A DNA stretch of 37,602 nucleotides from Oehlia diaphana (lineage: Eukaryota > Glomeromycota > Glomeromycetes > Glomerales > Glomeraceae): NCBI GenBank assembly GCA_003833135.1, contig QZLH01000007.1:170190-207791 (forward strand), read 5' to 3'. Positions 1 to 11,183 of this stretch are shown here, piece after piece. A program made the translations under genes and the position numbers. The notes under the pieces were generated by a model. That model did not search any database. It saw only the letters and a list, made by a program, of their open reading frames with translations, and was not told the DNA's origin. Position 1 is the stretch's first letter; every line of letters begins with the position of its first letter.

Positions 1-648
1 ATAACAATTAAAACATATTATAAGTCTATCAAGATTTTGATTACATTCCAAACATAATATAAAATCGCAATTCTTAAATTTCCTATTCCATAAATAATTA
101 AACAAGTTAATCATTATATATTTTAATTTGCAAAATGAACAGCCATCGTAGTTTCTTATTATTCCAAAACAACCTCCGCACGCTCCAATCATTGTAGGAT
201 ATTCTTTTTTATTACTATATACTTTATCATAACATTCGAAACATGAAATACTATTAATTTTTTGATAACATTCTTGACATAAAATTAACTTTGCATTCTT
301 ATATTTTGCTGATCTTTCGTATTTATCCAAATCATAATCTGCTGTTTTAAAAAAGGAGACTTCATTAAGTTGATCGTTTTCTTCACATAAATTATCATAG
401 ATCCATCCATTGGTCCATAAAAAGGACCGTCGTTTATTAGCAAGAGTACATGAGAAACTAAAAGAAAATTTATTATAAAAGATCCATGTAAAATTAAAAG
501 AACATTTATTACGAAAGGTCAATGTGAATCTAAAGGAAAATTTATTACTGGTCGAGCATTTACCGTCAAATATACACGAAAAACTAATAGAACATTTATA
601 TTTATAAAAGGTCCATGAGATACTAGAAGAATTCTCATGACTCACCAT
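1..648 (-). CDS. Partial Cys-rich protein with 12-residue repeats and three CxxC-CxxC modules
   Basis: Reading from the ATG at 648-646 leftwards, the frame stays open for 216 codons to base 1 with no stop, so the gene is cut by the window edge. A TAA lies in frame three codons upstream of the ATG, so this is the natural start. Residues 18-29 and 36-71 form four imperfect 12-residue units with an alternating aromatic/polar pattern (K-[FC]-S-[FI]-x-F near each unit start). The second half has three zinc-ribbon-like modules, each CxxC, 8-9 residues, CxxC: Cys124/127/136/139, 157/160/170/173 and 199/202/212/215. Cys-rich N-terminal regions of this type precede kinase domains in many Rhizophagus proteins, so a kinase domain may follow beyond the edge, but none is visible here. 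Zinc binding is inferred from Cys spacing only. I do not recognise the family precisely. Confidence 0.72.
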   Translation of the reverse strand, partial: MVSHENSSSISWTFYKYKCSISFSCIFDGKCSTSNKFSFRFTLTFRNKCSFNFTWIFYNKFSFSFSCTLANKRRSFLWTNGWIYDNLCEENDQLNEVSFFKTADYDLDKYERSAKYKNAKLILCQECYQKINSISCFECYDKVYSNKKEYPTMIGACGGCFGIIRNYDGCSFCKLKYIMINLFNYLWNRKFKNCDFILCLECNQNLDRLIICFNCY

Positions 649-1373
649 TATTTCTTATTAATATCAATTTGTTAGATCCTTTTTTTTTGGAATAAGTAAT
701 AAATAATAAATGATAAATGAAAATATTAAGGACGAAATAATAATGTTAAAATGTAGACATTATTATTTCAAAATTTTATCCCAGAACGGATGTATTTATC
801 TTTTTGTAAACCAATAATGACAATAGCTTTCAAACATTTTACATTTTGGATTTTGTGTAAGCACTGATCGACGGTAGCAACCGCTGATCGCCGTCATTAT
901 TATTAGTAATTGTGTTTCGATCAAAATAAAATAGAATTTTTGAAAAAAAAAAAAAAAAAATTGTATTCAACTATTTTATTAAAGCAGCTTTAATTGCAAA
1001 ACTCTATACAGTTTAAAAATAATCGTCTGCAAGGACCTGATAATACATCAGTTGAAACTTGACTGAGAATATTGTATGTGCTATGAGACCCTAAGCTGTT
1101 TTATACTACTATTATTTTATTATTTTCTAAAGATAAATATAGTAATATATAATATAATGATAATTAATATTTTAATATTTCAATGAAATTTGTCATTATG
1201 CATGGAATAATGGAATATGATATCAATAAGATCATTTACAGATTCACATGAAATTTTATTTAAAAAAAAATCTGATATCAATACTTTATTTTAATATACA
1301 GTACATGTATAGTAAGTATATTGCTACGGCTATGAAAAAAATAATGATTATGATTTTACTGATATTTTCTTTC
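649..1373. other. Gene-free AT-rich spacer with a hairpin and short direct repeats
   Basis: No reading frame here looks coding. This stretch is the upstream region of the leftward gene at 1-648 and also the 3' side of the kinase gene that ends at 1374. It contains a perfect 13-bp hairpin at 735-770, a 10-15 bp near-direct repeat around 866-898 (CTGATCGACGG and CTGATCGCCG), and an uninterrupted A-run at 943-960. I see no recognisable TATA box or terminator that I could assign with confidence. Confidence 0.5.
735..770. repeat. Perfect 13-bp inverted repeat
   Basis: GAAATAATAATGT at 735-747 and its exact reverse complement at 758-770 flank a 10-base loop. It sits about 90-120 bp upstream of the start codon of the leftward gene at 1-648, so it could be a regulatory hairpin, a cruciform, or the remnant of a tiny foldback element. 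Given the AT-richness, 13 perfect pairs are notable but not proof of function. Confidence 0.5.
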
Positions 1374-2450
1374 CTAAAATAATGTTACTTTAATAATTTC
1401 CCTTTCCCGATTTAACGAAAGCTTCAAATGCCTTCCATATATTTCTTTATCACCTTTAAAATTTCCAGAAAAAAAATTTTCGTTATTCAATGTTTCCAAA
1501 TATAATTCATAAGAAGGCATATATCTATCAATAAAACTTTTAACTTGTTCATCACTCATTCCATTTTTTCCCGTCTTTTTCATATTATGTTCTTGTTCTA
1601 AACGCCATTGATAAACATAATTAATATCTTCGGCTTCAATACAAATAAAAATATCAAGAAAAGGATACCAATTTTCTTCATATTGTTTTAAATTCTCATT
1701 TATAATTTCTAAATGAGAAATTGGATGAGATTTTAATGCCGAACAAGATGATGCATTGTCATACACTTCTTTGAGTTTAGAAGAAGATAAATGATTGAAT
1801 CCTAAGCACCATCCATCAATAAGTATAATATGAATTGGCGGTAAGATGACATTCCAATTAGGGGATCGATCACCTCTTCCATTATTTAATGATTTGTCAT
1901 AACTTGGAATCGAGACGCTTAAATTACTAAATTTCATACTTCCTTCTTCTTCTAACTTTTCGTGCAAGTCAGAGTATTTTTTTTGAACGTCACATAACTC
2001 TTGTAAAATTTGTTTTCCAAGTAAAATATCATGAGTTCCTGGTTGTCCCCTAAATTCTAATAATTTATTCCCAAAATTCTTTTCCGCTAATTTACATTGA
2101 TCTTTATAAGTTAACAGGAAATCATCTATTGAACATGTTACTACTGACAAATTATTTGTAACTTTCAAATATTTTACAAGTTCATTTGCAATCGTTGTTT
2201 TACCTATGGATATAAATTTTAAAAAAAGTTTTAAAAAAAAAAAAATAATTTGCGAATATAAAGAAATAAAATTTATTCAATTACCACATCCTTGTATTCC
2301 ATTTAATCCAACAATTAATGGTTTGTTAGTAATATTTGATTTCTTTCTAAATTTGTTGTAATTTTCTATTATAAAATTTGATAAAATCTCAAGCTTTTGT
2401 GATGGTTGTCGTAAATTTCTCAATGTAAGTGAAGTTAAAAAATGTTGCAT
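1374..2450 (-). CDS. P-loop kinase of the Tda10 / D-glycerate 3-kinase family, two exons
   Basis: Joining exon 1 (2450-2285) and exon 2 (2203-1374) gives 332 codons including the stop, a 331-residue protein. The ATG at 2450 is the first ATG after an in-frame TAA at 2519-2517. Splicing rebuilds a Walker A motif, GLNGIQGCGKTT (about residues 46-57), which is typical of the phosphoribulokinase/uridine-kinase-like P-loop fold. Further family marks are IDDF after the P-loop, FRGQPGTHD, and a hydrophobic strand ending IIL-IDGW. This combination is characteristic of yeast Tda10 and plant/fungal glycerate 3-kinase, which in plants phosphorylates D-glycerate in photorespiration. The fungal substrate is not settled, so I leave the symbol blank. 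No targeting peptide is evident, which suggests a cytosolic or nuclear protein. The gene appears intact and full length for the family. Confidence 0.88.
2204..2284 (-). other. Intron inside the P-loop codon region of the Tda10-like gene
   Basis: On the minus strand the donor is GTAATT at 2284 and the acceptor is CCATAG ending at 2204, giving an 81-bp intron. It interrupts the Gly codon just before the Walker A lysine. Without splicing, the first reading frame ends two codons after the donor and the kinase motif is never completed. The exact join restores GCGKTT, which is strong evidence for the splice sites. Confidence 0.88.
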
Positions 2451-2590
2451 TTTGAAAAAATTTTCATTGTTTACTACGATTAAGGAACACAAGTCACAGA
2501 TTATACTGTATTTGGATTACTATTATATTTCCCCGATAATGAGAATGGCATGTGATTATGTGAATAAACAAATACCCCTAGATTTCAACA

Positions 2591-2626
2591 TGTGACATTG
2601 TGACATTCTGTGACGAATAATCGGTG
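2591..2626. promoter_or_regulatory. Clustered TGTGACA repeats upstream of the Tda10-like gene
   Basis: TGTGACATT, TGTGACATT and TGTGACG follow each other in register, with a fourth GGTGAC close by. The cluster is about 140-175 bp upstream of the ATG at 2450 on the minus strand, a plausible promoter distance. The sequence only shows the repetition; a regulatory role is inferred, and no transcription factor is assigned. Confidence 0.3.
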
Positions 2627-3685
2627 ACAAATAAAATTCCAAACGAACTGTTGTATGTCACCTGTGGAATGATTGGTCATATGATATACGTAACCTGTTA
2701 CGGAATCCATTCAGAATGCGTACGGATGCATGACCCAAATATTTACAATAATTATTAATTATACTCGGGTGTATATTTTTTGTTTTTATTTTTACTTTAG
2801 AAAGGTATATATCGGCGGATATACTATATAACATAATTTACGTCGTGTTCACAGAACTGACCGATCATGTAAATCGATGACTGTTGTGAGTTGTGACATA
2901 ATCTTCAATTTATAATGAATAATTAATTATAGCATCGCACTATTGACAATTTGGTAACAAGAACAATGCAAATATCTTCATTATGACTGAAGTGTGCTAA
3001 GCGCCAAACTCAGTTGATTCAAATATTGAGTATATACAGTAGTAAATTAGTGCAGTATTACAAAAAATCAAAATTATCTGTAGGTTTTAATAATTATTTT
3101 AATTTAATTAGGAATTTGGCTTATTTTCTTTTTCTTATGAGCAGCAAATCCAATAAAAAGATGGATAAATCTGGAAATAATATATTTAAAGCAAAAAAAA
3201 TAACTTTATTGGCACTAACGTAAAGTCAAAAGTGCACGAAATATTATCATTTTGCCATTTTCACAAATATTATTCCAAAATTCTAGTTGAAAAAAATAAA
3301 TAAATAAGTAAGTTCACATATTATAATGATATTTTTTTTAAAAAAAAATGTACGTGCTTATTACAAAAAATAGGAGAAACAGGAAAAAAAAAAATAATAT
3401 ACCACGAAAAAATTAAACAACGGCTATCCATTATTATGTTGACCAATCAAAATTGACTAGTCTAGGATAAGCATCGTGGACCAGTTAGTCCAGCCCCATA
3501 TTTTGACGCAACACTTTTTTTTCTCACGTGTATTTTTTTGATAATAAATAAATAGTATCAGCTAGTCCTTGGTTATTATTCAGTTAACCTTACAAAAGGC
3601 CCAAGCTGCCAAGCAAGTAGTAAACAGTGTCTATCTATGGAAGATTGTTTAAGTGGCAAAAAGAGAGACTTCATAGTAAGATTCT

Positions 3686-3802
3686 TTCTTTTTTTTTAGT
3701 AGGATCTCTTTTCTTTAAGCTTTTCTTTTTTCTTTATGCATTCTCTTTTCTTTTAGATCTTCTCTTTTCTTTAGATTTCTTTTTTTTTTAAAGTCTTCTC
3801 TT
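3686..3802 (+). repeat. Polypyrimidine low-complexity tract (TTTTCTTT-rich)
   Basis: Over about 115 bases this strand is almost entirely C and T, with recurring TTCTCTTTTCTTTAGATTT-like words. It yields Lys/Arg/Glu-rich reading on the minus strand (within 3921-3715), which is a composition artefact rather than a protein. It may be a decayed microsatellite. Confidence 0.6.
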
Positions 3803-4319
3803 TGGAAGTTGGACTGTATGGGTGGGATGTTATACAGCCTAATATTATTTTTATAAAATAGTAGCCAAAGTATAAAAATTATGTATTTAATATTTTCAAG
3901 ATTTACACATGTAAATTTCATTTGCTATTATTAATTAGACTTATTAATTAGATAAGTGAATGTTTTCCTGTATATCTTTAAAAACCTAGAGATAAGAATT
4001 TTGCTTTGTATCTTAATTGATTTATTAGTTACGTAATTTTCTTTCTTTTATAGAATACTGTATGTTAATATAATGAATATTCTTTATTTCAGTATATTAG
4101 GATTTAATTCAGAAATGCAATGGAAGTTTTGATTCTTTTGATTTAAATTATTCTTTTTTTTAGTAACTAATTATAAATATATAAATAAAAAAAATATTTT
4201 GTTCGTTCAAAAAAAAAGATAACTTTATTTTCACGAAAATAAACCTGATGGACACCGAATTTAGTAAATTAAATTATTCGTATTGTAATAGAATAAAATA
4301 AACCCTTTACTGAAGAATT

Positions 4320-5458
4320 ATGCGTGAAAAATGTGACCCATTAAGAATAATGGAAGGATGGACCAGTGGAAATACTGATATTGATAAGCTTATAAAAGAT
4401 ACTATGTCGGTAATTTTCCTGAATGGATAGATTTACAGATATAAAAGAAATTGGGGAAAGTGGATTTGTCAAAATATATTCTGCAACTTGGATTGATGAT
4501 GAATCAAATCATCGTAAAAATGATGATGGAGGTTGGAAAAAAAGAAAAACTGGATCTAAAAGAGTTGCTTTGAAAAGGTTAAATGGATCACGATAAATAT
4601 TTAAATTAAGTACATTTTTATATTATTTTGTATCTTATTTAATTTATTAATATTGAATTATCTTATTTTAAATATATTAGCTTAAAATACATTAGATAAT
4701 ATCTAATAATTATGGATTACGTTTTTATGGATTAACTAAATACCCAGGTTATAACATTTGCTTAGTCTTTCAAATGACTTTAACAACATTATGTATAAAG
4801 ATAAAATTAATTATTTATGTGGTATACTCTTGGATGACCTACGAAATTTACATATATTTGGATATTTTCATAAATATTTTCATAGTGGGAATATCTTACA
4901 AGTTTCAAATTAAATTTGATGATTATAATAGTAAATCTTACATTTCAGACTTTGGATTATCTGGACCAGTATAAAGTAGTATATGGTGTAATACTGGTGT
5001 AATGTCATATATTGCACCAGAAGTCTTAATATACATCATCATCTGATATTTATAGTTTAGGCGTAATTATGGAAAACCACCTTTTTTACAATAAAAAACA
5101 TGATCTAAGTTTAACGTTAGCAATATGTAATGGACTCAGGCCAGAATTTGGAAAAGGAACTCCTGGATTTTATAAGAAATTAGCTTATACAGTAGATGTT
5201 GGTATCGTTCTATTGGATGTAGTTATGGTGAAATGGAAGAATTCGGTTTATAAAGGAAGAGAAATTAAAGCAGCATTTGAAGATTCTGATAAAGAAATAC
5301 CGAATATTTCTACTTTGTATGAAAAGAATTCAGATGCCATATATATTAGTAGGGCATATACATTTAGTAATTTATTGCCAAAATCTGTCAATTCATCCAT
5401 TATGTTAATAATGAAGGTATTGGTAGTTTCTATTATTAAAATTTTTATTTTTAATTAA
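4320..5458 (+). pseudogene. Decayed tyrosine-kinase-like protein kinase
   Basis: The relic can be followed through several frames. An ATG at 4320 opens CDPLRIMEGWTSGNTDIDKL, the linker that precedes the kinase domain in the expanded Rhizophagus family. After a frame change comes PEWIDFTDIKEIGESGF and the lysine segment RVALKRLNGS, then a stop. YGLTKYPGY, a catalytic-loop stretch reading HKYFHSGNIL, ISDFGLSGPV, YIAPEVL, SSDIYSLGVIM and CNGLRPEFGKGTP follow in order, and the C-terminal tail ends near 5458. The catalytic aspartate of HxDFHSGN is replaced by Tyr, the glycine-rich loop is degraded, part of the N-lobe is deleted, and stops follow the DFG segment. The fragments fit no splice pattern that I can find. 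This is a pseudogene with high confidence. Confidence 0.88.
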
Positions 5459-6889
5459 ATAATTAATTATTACCTTTTTATTGTTTTAATAGTTTGTGAC
5501 TCAAAAATCTAAACCGATAAAATGATAGAGCAACATTAACTGCACATTTCTATCGGTTTATTTTATAAGATTTAATAATAATATAAGCAATATTATAGAT
5601 CAAAAGTTGATAATTTTAATAAGTGATAATAATAAAAATAGAAAATTTCAGACTAGTTTGCATGAAATTTTTATGAATTCCACAAAAATTCCATGGAATA
5701 TTAGCAAAAAAATTTTTTGCCCCTTACGCGGCAAAAATTATATTTAAATAAAGTACTATAAAATAAGTTACACAATATAAATAAATAGATTTTCAAATTT
5801 TCGGACTGTGTGGTTTATAGGTGACAGCCACCATATCTAATTCAATACAATTAAGAAGTACTACTACTGTATAAACATAATTTATAATTAAATATAATGA
5901 TATAATAAAAAGTTATCAAAATTCGTATACGTTAAAAATTATTTTTTCAATAATAAAGGTATAATTATTTTTTAGCATATTATTTTTCCTTGAGTTTTTT
6001 TTACATATATCATATAATTTTTATTATTCCCTTCTCTAATATTATGAAATTTTCTCACAATTATGCGATTTTTGCCATTAATTAACCCGAAAATATCGGA
6101 AAATATAATTAAATTAAATAAAAAAATACGTAAATATCAAGACAGGTTAACTATCGGATCTTTTATTTTTTTACCAACAATTGTTTACTAGTAAAAGAAT
6201 CTTTTTGTTCTAAACTATAAGAAATAGCAATTTAGAGTAAGAAGCTTTCATCTATAATGTTGTTTCAATCAATAACAAATTTTTAAAATAATATGCTTGT
6301 TCAGTATTCAATTATCAAATATTTTTCCCTTCAACCAAACTCTGCTGTAGTCTTTAAGGAATAATCTTTTCAGAAATCACTATTATTTAAAAGAATTAAT
6401 TAGAATATCTAAAAATATATTTATGAATTAACCGTTTACTTGAGGAGTATTTGAATTTGGTATTTAGTCTGTTTTTTTTGTGTTGTTTTTCTTTTCAGAA
6501 TTGTCGAGAAAATATTGTATTGTACAACTGAAGAAATATAATCTCAAGTTCACGATAAATTACCATTTATTTTATTTATTTATTTATTTTTTTTGTACAT
6601 TTTTCTTTTATTTAGTCGAATATGGCTGGAAAAAACAACAATAAAATTAATCTATTTATTAAAAAGACAAATACGTTATCATTATGTATAAGTTTTTCGC
6701 TCGTTATTTACCGTATGTTACACTAAAACTCCTCTCTTCCGAATTTAGGAAGCAACTACAGAACTACTGCGTCAACGTTGCACTATTAATTCTAAATTTG
6801 GTCTCATTGTATATATGAATATATATTGCACAAACTGCAAATAAATGGCAGATCATTAAAGCAATCCTTTCCCAGTTCCCACTTAAACA
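5459..6889. other. Gene-free AT-rich spacer upstream of BTB-TLDc copy 1
   Basis: No coding frame, tRNA or rRNA is visible. A 17-base palindrome (GCAAAAAAATTTTTTGC) is at 5704-5720, just before an ACGCGGCAAAAA segment. The last roughly 100 bases resemble the DNA upstream of copy 4: AATTCTAAATTTGG[TC]CTCATTGTA occurs here at about 6789-6811 and again near 25601-25623. The duplicated unit therefore includes some promoter DNA. Confidence 0.5.
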
Positions 6890-8380
6890 ATGTCTTGGCA
6901 AGATAATGTTAATGATGATTATGAAAAATTATTTGAAACTGACGAAGGATATGACGTTATAATTTATGTCGGTGAAAATGAAAATGTTAAAAAATTACAT
7001 GCGTATTCAAATATTTTACGTATCAGGTCTCAATATTTTCGTACAGCACTTTCTGATAAATGGGCAAAGAAAAAGGATGGAAAATTTATTTTAGAAAAAC
7101 CAAACATTTCTCCAAATATTTTTAAAATTATTTTAAGGTAATAAATATATTGTATATATAAATGTACCTATATAGTACTTTTAAATACTTAATTAATATC
7201 TTTCAATAAAATTCTTAGATTTATTTATTGTGGAAAAATTGATATAACGAAATTAGAGGTACCAGAATTATTGAAGTTGTTAATGGCAGTTGATGAACTT
7301 AATATTCAATCTTTAATTCCTCGTATCGAGGAATATTTAATTAAACATCAATACGAGTTTTTACAACAAAATCCTATAGGAATCCTTGAAGCAATTTATC
7401 AAAATGAAACTTTTACAAGTTTATTGGATTATTGTCTTAATAAAATTTGTGAAGAACCTGAAATATTATTTAATACTGACAAGTTTATCAGCTTAAAAGC
7501 ACCTATAATTGAATTGCTTATAAAACAGGATGATTTATGTTTAGAAGAAATTGTAATATGGGATAACTTATTAAAATGGGCTTTTGCACAAAATCCTACT
7601 ATTTCAAAAGATATCAATAAATGGAACAAAGAGGAAGTTATAATTATGGAAAGAACTCTTAATAGATATATTCCTTTAATTAGATTTTATCATATATCTT
7701 CAGAAGATTTTCATGACAAAGTATTTCCTTTGAAAGAAATATTACCAAAAGATTTAATTAATAATCTCTTTACATTTTATTTAGTACCAAATAGAAAAAT
7801 AAATATTGACATACAACCTCCTAGGCGATCTTGTGATAAGTATGATTCAGTTATTGTTGATTTTCAACATTTTGCGTTATTTGCCAGTTGGATTGATAGG
7901 AAAAATGATAATTATTTAAGAAATATTCCCTATAATTTCAATTTGATCTATCGTTCTACTAGGGATGATAATACTATTGCAAAATTTCATGAAAAAACTG
8001 ATAATAAAGGAGCCAATATTGTTGTTGCAAAGATTAAAAATACAAATCAAATAATTGGAGGATATAATCCGTTGGATTGGAGTGGACATGCCGTTTTTAA
8101 GTTTACAGCTGATAGTTTTATATTTTTATTTAAAGATTACAAAAATACTAATACAGGCAAGATTGGAAGAGTTATTGTTACAGATAAGGCTATATATTGT
8201 TATGATAAATATGGGCCAGTTTTTGGTGTCGGTTGTGATATATTGCTATATTCAAGTGGTAAATGGAGTTCATGTCCAGGTTCTTATCCTGACATTGGTA
8301 TCCCAAGAAATTATGAGATTGAAAATTATGAAGTATTTCAAGTTGTTAATAAGAATTATAGATTTACAAGATTTACATAA
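6890..8380 (+). CDS. BTB-BACK-TLDc protein, copy 1, two exons, intact
   Basis: Exon 1 (6890-7137) and exon 2 (7219-8380) join to 470 codons, a 469-residue protein. Order of domains: BTB/POZ at about residues 10-117 (YDVIIYVGENE, RSQYFRTALS, ISPNIFKIILRFIYCGKI), a BACK-type helical region at about 121-245 (CLNKICEEPEILF, WDNLLKWAFAQNP), a linker, and a TLDc domain at about 291-469 (YDSVIVDFQHFALFASWID, NPLDWSG, SFIFLFKDY, GIPRNYEIENYEVFQV). BTB-BACK proteins commonly act as Cullin-3 substrate adaptors. TLDc domains occur in OXR1/TLDC proteins linked to oxidative-stress resistance and V-ATPase interaction. The function of the fused family in these fungi is unknown. The start MSWQ is shared in form with the other copies. 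The frame is clean and no lesion is visible. It is the best preserved forward copy in the cluster. Confidence 0.9.
7138..7218 (+). other. Intron of BTB-TLDc copy 1
   Basis: GTAATA donor at 7138 and TTCTTAG acceptor ending at 7218, 81 bp, phase 2, splitting an Arg codon in the last BTB helices. The same intron, at the same codon and of 77-78 bp, is found in copies 4 and 5. That shared position supports both the splice sites and the common origin. Confidence 0.88.
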
Positions 8381-9695
8381 AATTAATGATGTTGTAAATT
8401 ATTGTTATTCTAAATTTACTGAATATTTAATAAATCAAATGATCATAAAATTATTTTAGCAATTAGGTTTGAGATTGAACTTAGCTCAAAGATCCCAGCT
8501 TTATATAATGATGTTTTAAATTATAATATTTCTGAAATATTTGAACTTCCAAGAATTATTAATTTAAAAATGTTTCAAGGTAATAAATATAGTTCTTGAT
8601 TATAATTATGTAAATAGATTACTTATGTAATTTCCCTTTAAATTTCATAAAAATTGATAAAAAAAATTAATGGGACTTGGGTTATTAAAAACTATCAATG
8701 GAAGTAGATCAGCTTAATCTTTAATCTTGTTAAAAGAAACTCATTTAATTTTAGATATATTGTTCAAAATTTTAAATTTGCAATAAAATTTGTAATATTT
8801 CGTTAATTTTGAGAGATTTTAGACATTATTACAGTATATGCAAGGACGTGATGCTTGTTAATAACTGGCTATTTTTAAAAATCCTTGATTTTATATATTA
8901 AACAAATAACTAAATTTTAGAGAATTCAGAGTAAAATTCAATTTAAGCTAATTAAAATCAATTTGGTTGTAAATGTATCATGTCTACAAATATTTCGAAC
9001 AACATCTAATATAAGAAATACGAGTAACGATATTAATCTTGTACCAAACACCCGGTAAATAAAATAAAATAAACCCAAGTAAATAAAAAACAATAAAGTT
9101 ATAATTAAACCATAAAATTGTAGTTCGGCAGGGATTAAGGGCAAAATTATTATATAAAAAATTAATTCGTGAAATGCGCATATTCGTTCATTTTAGAATT
9201 CGGATCCATGTATCCATTATCCTGTGTATACGTACGGATAACGGATTGCGGATACTCATTTTATTATTCGGGTAGTATCCACGGATAGTCCTTTTTTTTA
9301 TTAAAAAAAAATAATGATAATTTAATTCTTTAAAAGTGCCGAAAGAAATAGTATAAAAAAGGTAACAAAATTGACGCTATGTCGCTATGCCAATATTATT
9401 AACCACCGTAAAAAAAACCCTGCACAGGAGAAGAGCCCTTTTTTTCACGTCTATATGGAAATTGAATTTTCTTACATACAATAGAAATCTTTTCATTAGA
9501 GTCCACATGAAAGCTAACTTTCAAAATTAAAATTTAAAACAAGAGTAAAATGTGTCTAAATTTCTAAATTTCTAAATTAAATTAGAAAATATTGCCGTAT
9601 TCAGAACGTTCTCTAAAAAAATAAAGGTGCATTACCCCGGGCGCTTTCCGGACAAAAAAAAATTTCTTTTGTATGTGTATTTCTACCCATAAACT
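8381..9695 (+). repeat. 3' flank of duplicated BTB-TLDc unit, copy 1
   Basis: This non-coding stretch matches the DNA after copies 2 and 3 in order. Shared landmarks are AATTTGTAATATTTCGTTAA (8780s; compare 19950s and 23220s), the AACAACATC...CCAAACACCCGG segment at about 9000-9055 (compare 23578-23655), TAAAACCATAAAATTGTAGT-like words at about 9105-9125, and GCCGTATTCAGAACGTT followed by a GCATTACC...CTTTCCGGA stretch at about 9594-9650 (compare 24029-24085). Many indels separate the copies. I see no gene; open frames such as 8938-9144 are shadows. Confidence 0.72.
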
Positions 9696-11000
9696 TCTTA
9701 AAGATGACCTTTTGTGTTTGTAATAATCAATATGTCAATTAAATACCGAGTAGCTCAAGAAATTCAACGATTGTTTTTATATTATTTTTTTTTCTTTTTA
9801 TATAATAACAAGTTACGTGACGCATGTTGCGTATTTTAATTAGTATGGAGTCCGGAGATAACTTAGTTCGTTTTGTAGTTTAAAAGTTAAGAATTGTAAC
9901 AACTATTACAGTTTTAGTAAAAAGTTGTTAATTATCAAATGCCATTTAACAAAATCTTTTTATATGAAATAATACATTATTAACTATATATAAAGGTCAT
10001 TTAAAAAATATTATTATGTGAAATAATTCATTATTAACTATAAAGAAAATTTTAAAACAGTTTCTTAATTTTATGGCAGACATACTTCAATGCAACTATC
10101 CACGTTTATACTCCATTATCAGTTGTCAAGATTGTCATGAAGTTGCAGACACTAATTCACACGTCGTTACATGTATCGAACACGCAAATGCCATCCTAGA
10201 ACATTTATCGAGTTTTTTCCAAAAATTTTTTATGGGAGCGTGATTCACACACCGTCCCCAGAATATATAATAATACTAAAAAAGTGTAGAATGTGATGCA
10301 GCATGATGAATAATATGAATAGCGTGATTTTACTAGTGAGAGTTATATATTAAATTTATTTTAGTTTAAATTCTGGCGGGTATGATCTTATGTAGATGCC
10401 AGATGGCTTCGTAACATACCTGCTGTAAATCTCGAAGTAATACAAAATATTTTTTAAAACTGGTTTGGCCAGATGATTTGACAAAATTAAATCCTGTCAA
10501 TATAAATCCTGTCAATATAATTGACTGAAATAATCAATTTTACATTATCTGCAAATAATTATCGTACCGTAAAATCGTACTTAGTAAAAAAATACATAAC
10601 AGCGCACTAAAATGACAAACTATATCGGAACTAAATACAGAATAACTCGAAATGAAGTTTCTGAGTATTTTTTTCCAATGATATCCAATAATAACCCAGA
10701 TTAAATTATATACTTATAAATTTTAATAATAATATTTAAGTTAATTACTTCAACCGTAGTGTAGAATCACTATTTACGTTAGAATATATTTATTATTATT
10801 AATATATTTATTATATTATATTCACATATTTACTATTATATTCGGTTGAATATAACAAGCTTTCTAAATCGGAAATCGGAACCTCAAATTGTGATTTGAT
10901 CAGTTAACAATTTCCTATTATAATTATACGCGACGCGTAACAGTTGTAGACTCATGATCATACGATGATTACGATCAATATAATTATGAGTCATTTTTAT
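9696..11000. other. Gene-poor spacer between copy 1 unit and the structured repeat array
   Basis: Mostly AT-rich DNA without coding signal apart from one small ORF at 10073-10243. A short inverted repeat GACTCAT...ATGAGTC lies at 10949-10992. No RNA gene was recognised. Confidence 0.4.
10073..10243 (+). CDS. Small ORF with a zinc-knuckle-like CxxC...H...C motif, possible transposon fragment
   Basis: An ATG-started frame of 56 residues contains CQDCHEVADTNSHVVTC (about residues 18-34), a CxxC-x8-H-x4-C spacing. Similar short Cys/His motifs occur near the C-terminus of fungal LINE-type reverse transcriptase proteins. No catalytic RT or RNase H residues are present nearby, so if this is an element only a scrap survives. 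Base composition is less AT-rich than the flanks, which supports a coding origin. A chance ORF cannot be excluded. Confidence 0.28.
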   Translation: MADILQCNYPRLYSIISCQDCHEVADTNSHVVTCIEHANAILEHLSSFFQKFFMGA

Positions 11001-11009
11001 GGAAAATTT

Positions 11010-11115
11010 TTATACTCTATAAATTTATAAAGTATAAAAACTATAAAAACCCTCTATCCTCTTTCACGTCCTTCTTCCTTCTTATTATTTCTGCTTTTTG
11101 CTCTTCTCTCTCTCA
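11010..11115 (+). promoter_or_regulatory. TATA-like and CT-rich promoter candidate before the repeat array transcript
   Basis: TATAAATTTATAAAGTATAA around 11017-11036 is followed by a 60-base pyrimidine-rich tract (CCTCTATCCTCTTTCACGTC and on to TCTCTCTCACC). This arrangement is typical of fungal RNA polymerase II start regions. It stands upstream of a well-formed intron at 11184-11271, which supports real transcription to the right. The start site is not determinable from sequence alone. Confidence 0.42.
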
Positions 11116-11183
11116 CCTTGTTGTCTAGGACCACGACTCTTGACGCCTCTTGGACAGAATTTCGATATAAATATATATATAAG

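Larger units (their letters stand above)
2451..4319. other. Gene-free region; upstream DNA of the Tda10-like gene and pyrimidine-rich tract
   Basis: The short open frames here (for example 3014-3223 and 3715-3921) have no coding character. The part next to the Tda10-like gene (2451-2900) should hold its promoter. A cluster of TGTGACATT-like repeats at 2591-2626 contains four TGAC cores in 36 bases and could be a factor-binding cluster. A long CT-rich tract lies at 3686-3802. I see no tRNA, rRNA or other conserved feature. Confidence 0.5.

Noticed and set aside
3715..3921. Lys/Arg/Glu-rich minus-strand frame
   Set aside because: Composition artefact of the CT-rich tract at 3686-3802.
8055..8459. 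134-residue frame overlapping the end of BTB-TLDc copy 1
   Set aside because: It is a second-frame shadow of the TLDc coding sequence. The TLDc frame carries all the recognisable motifs.
9180..9300. GGATAC/GTATCC-rich segment as a complete MITE
   Set aside because: GGATCCATGTATCCATTATC and the inverted-like GGATAACGGATTGCGGATAC are suggestive, but the arms match poorly and no clear ends or target duplication could be placed.
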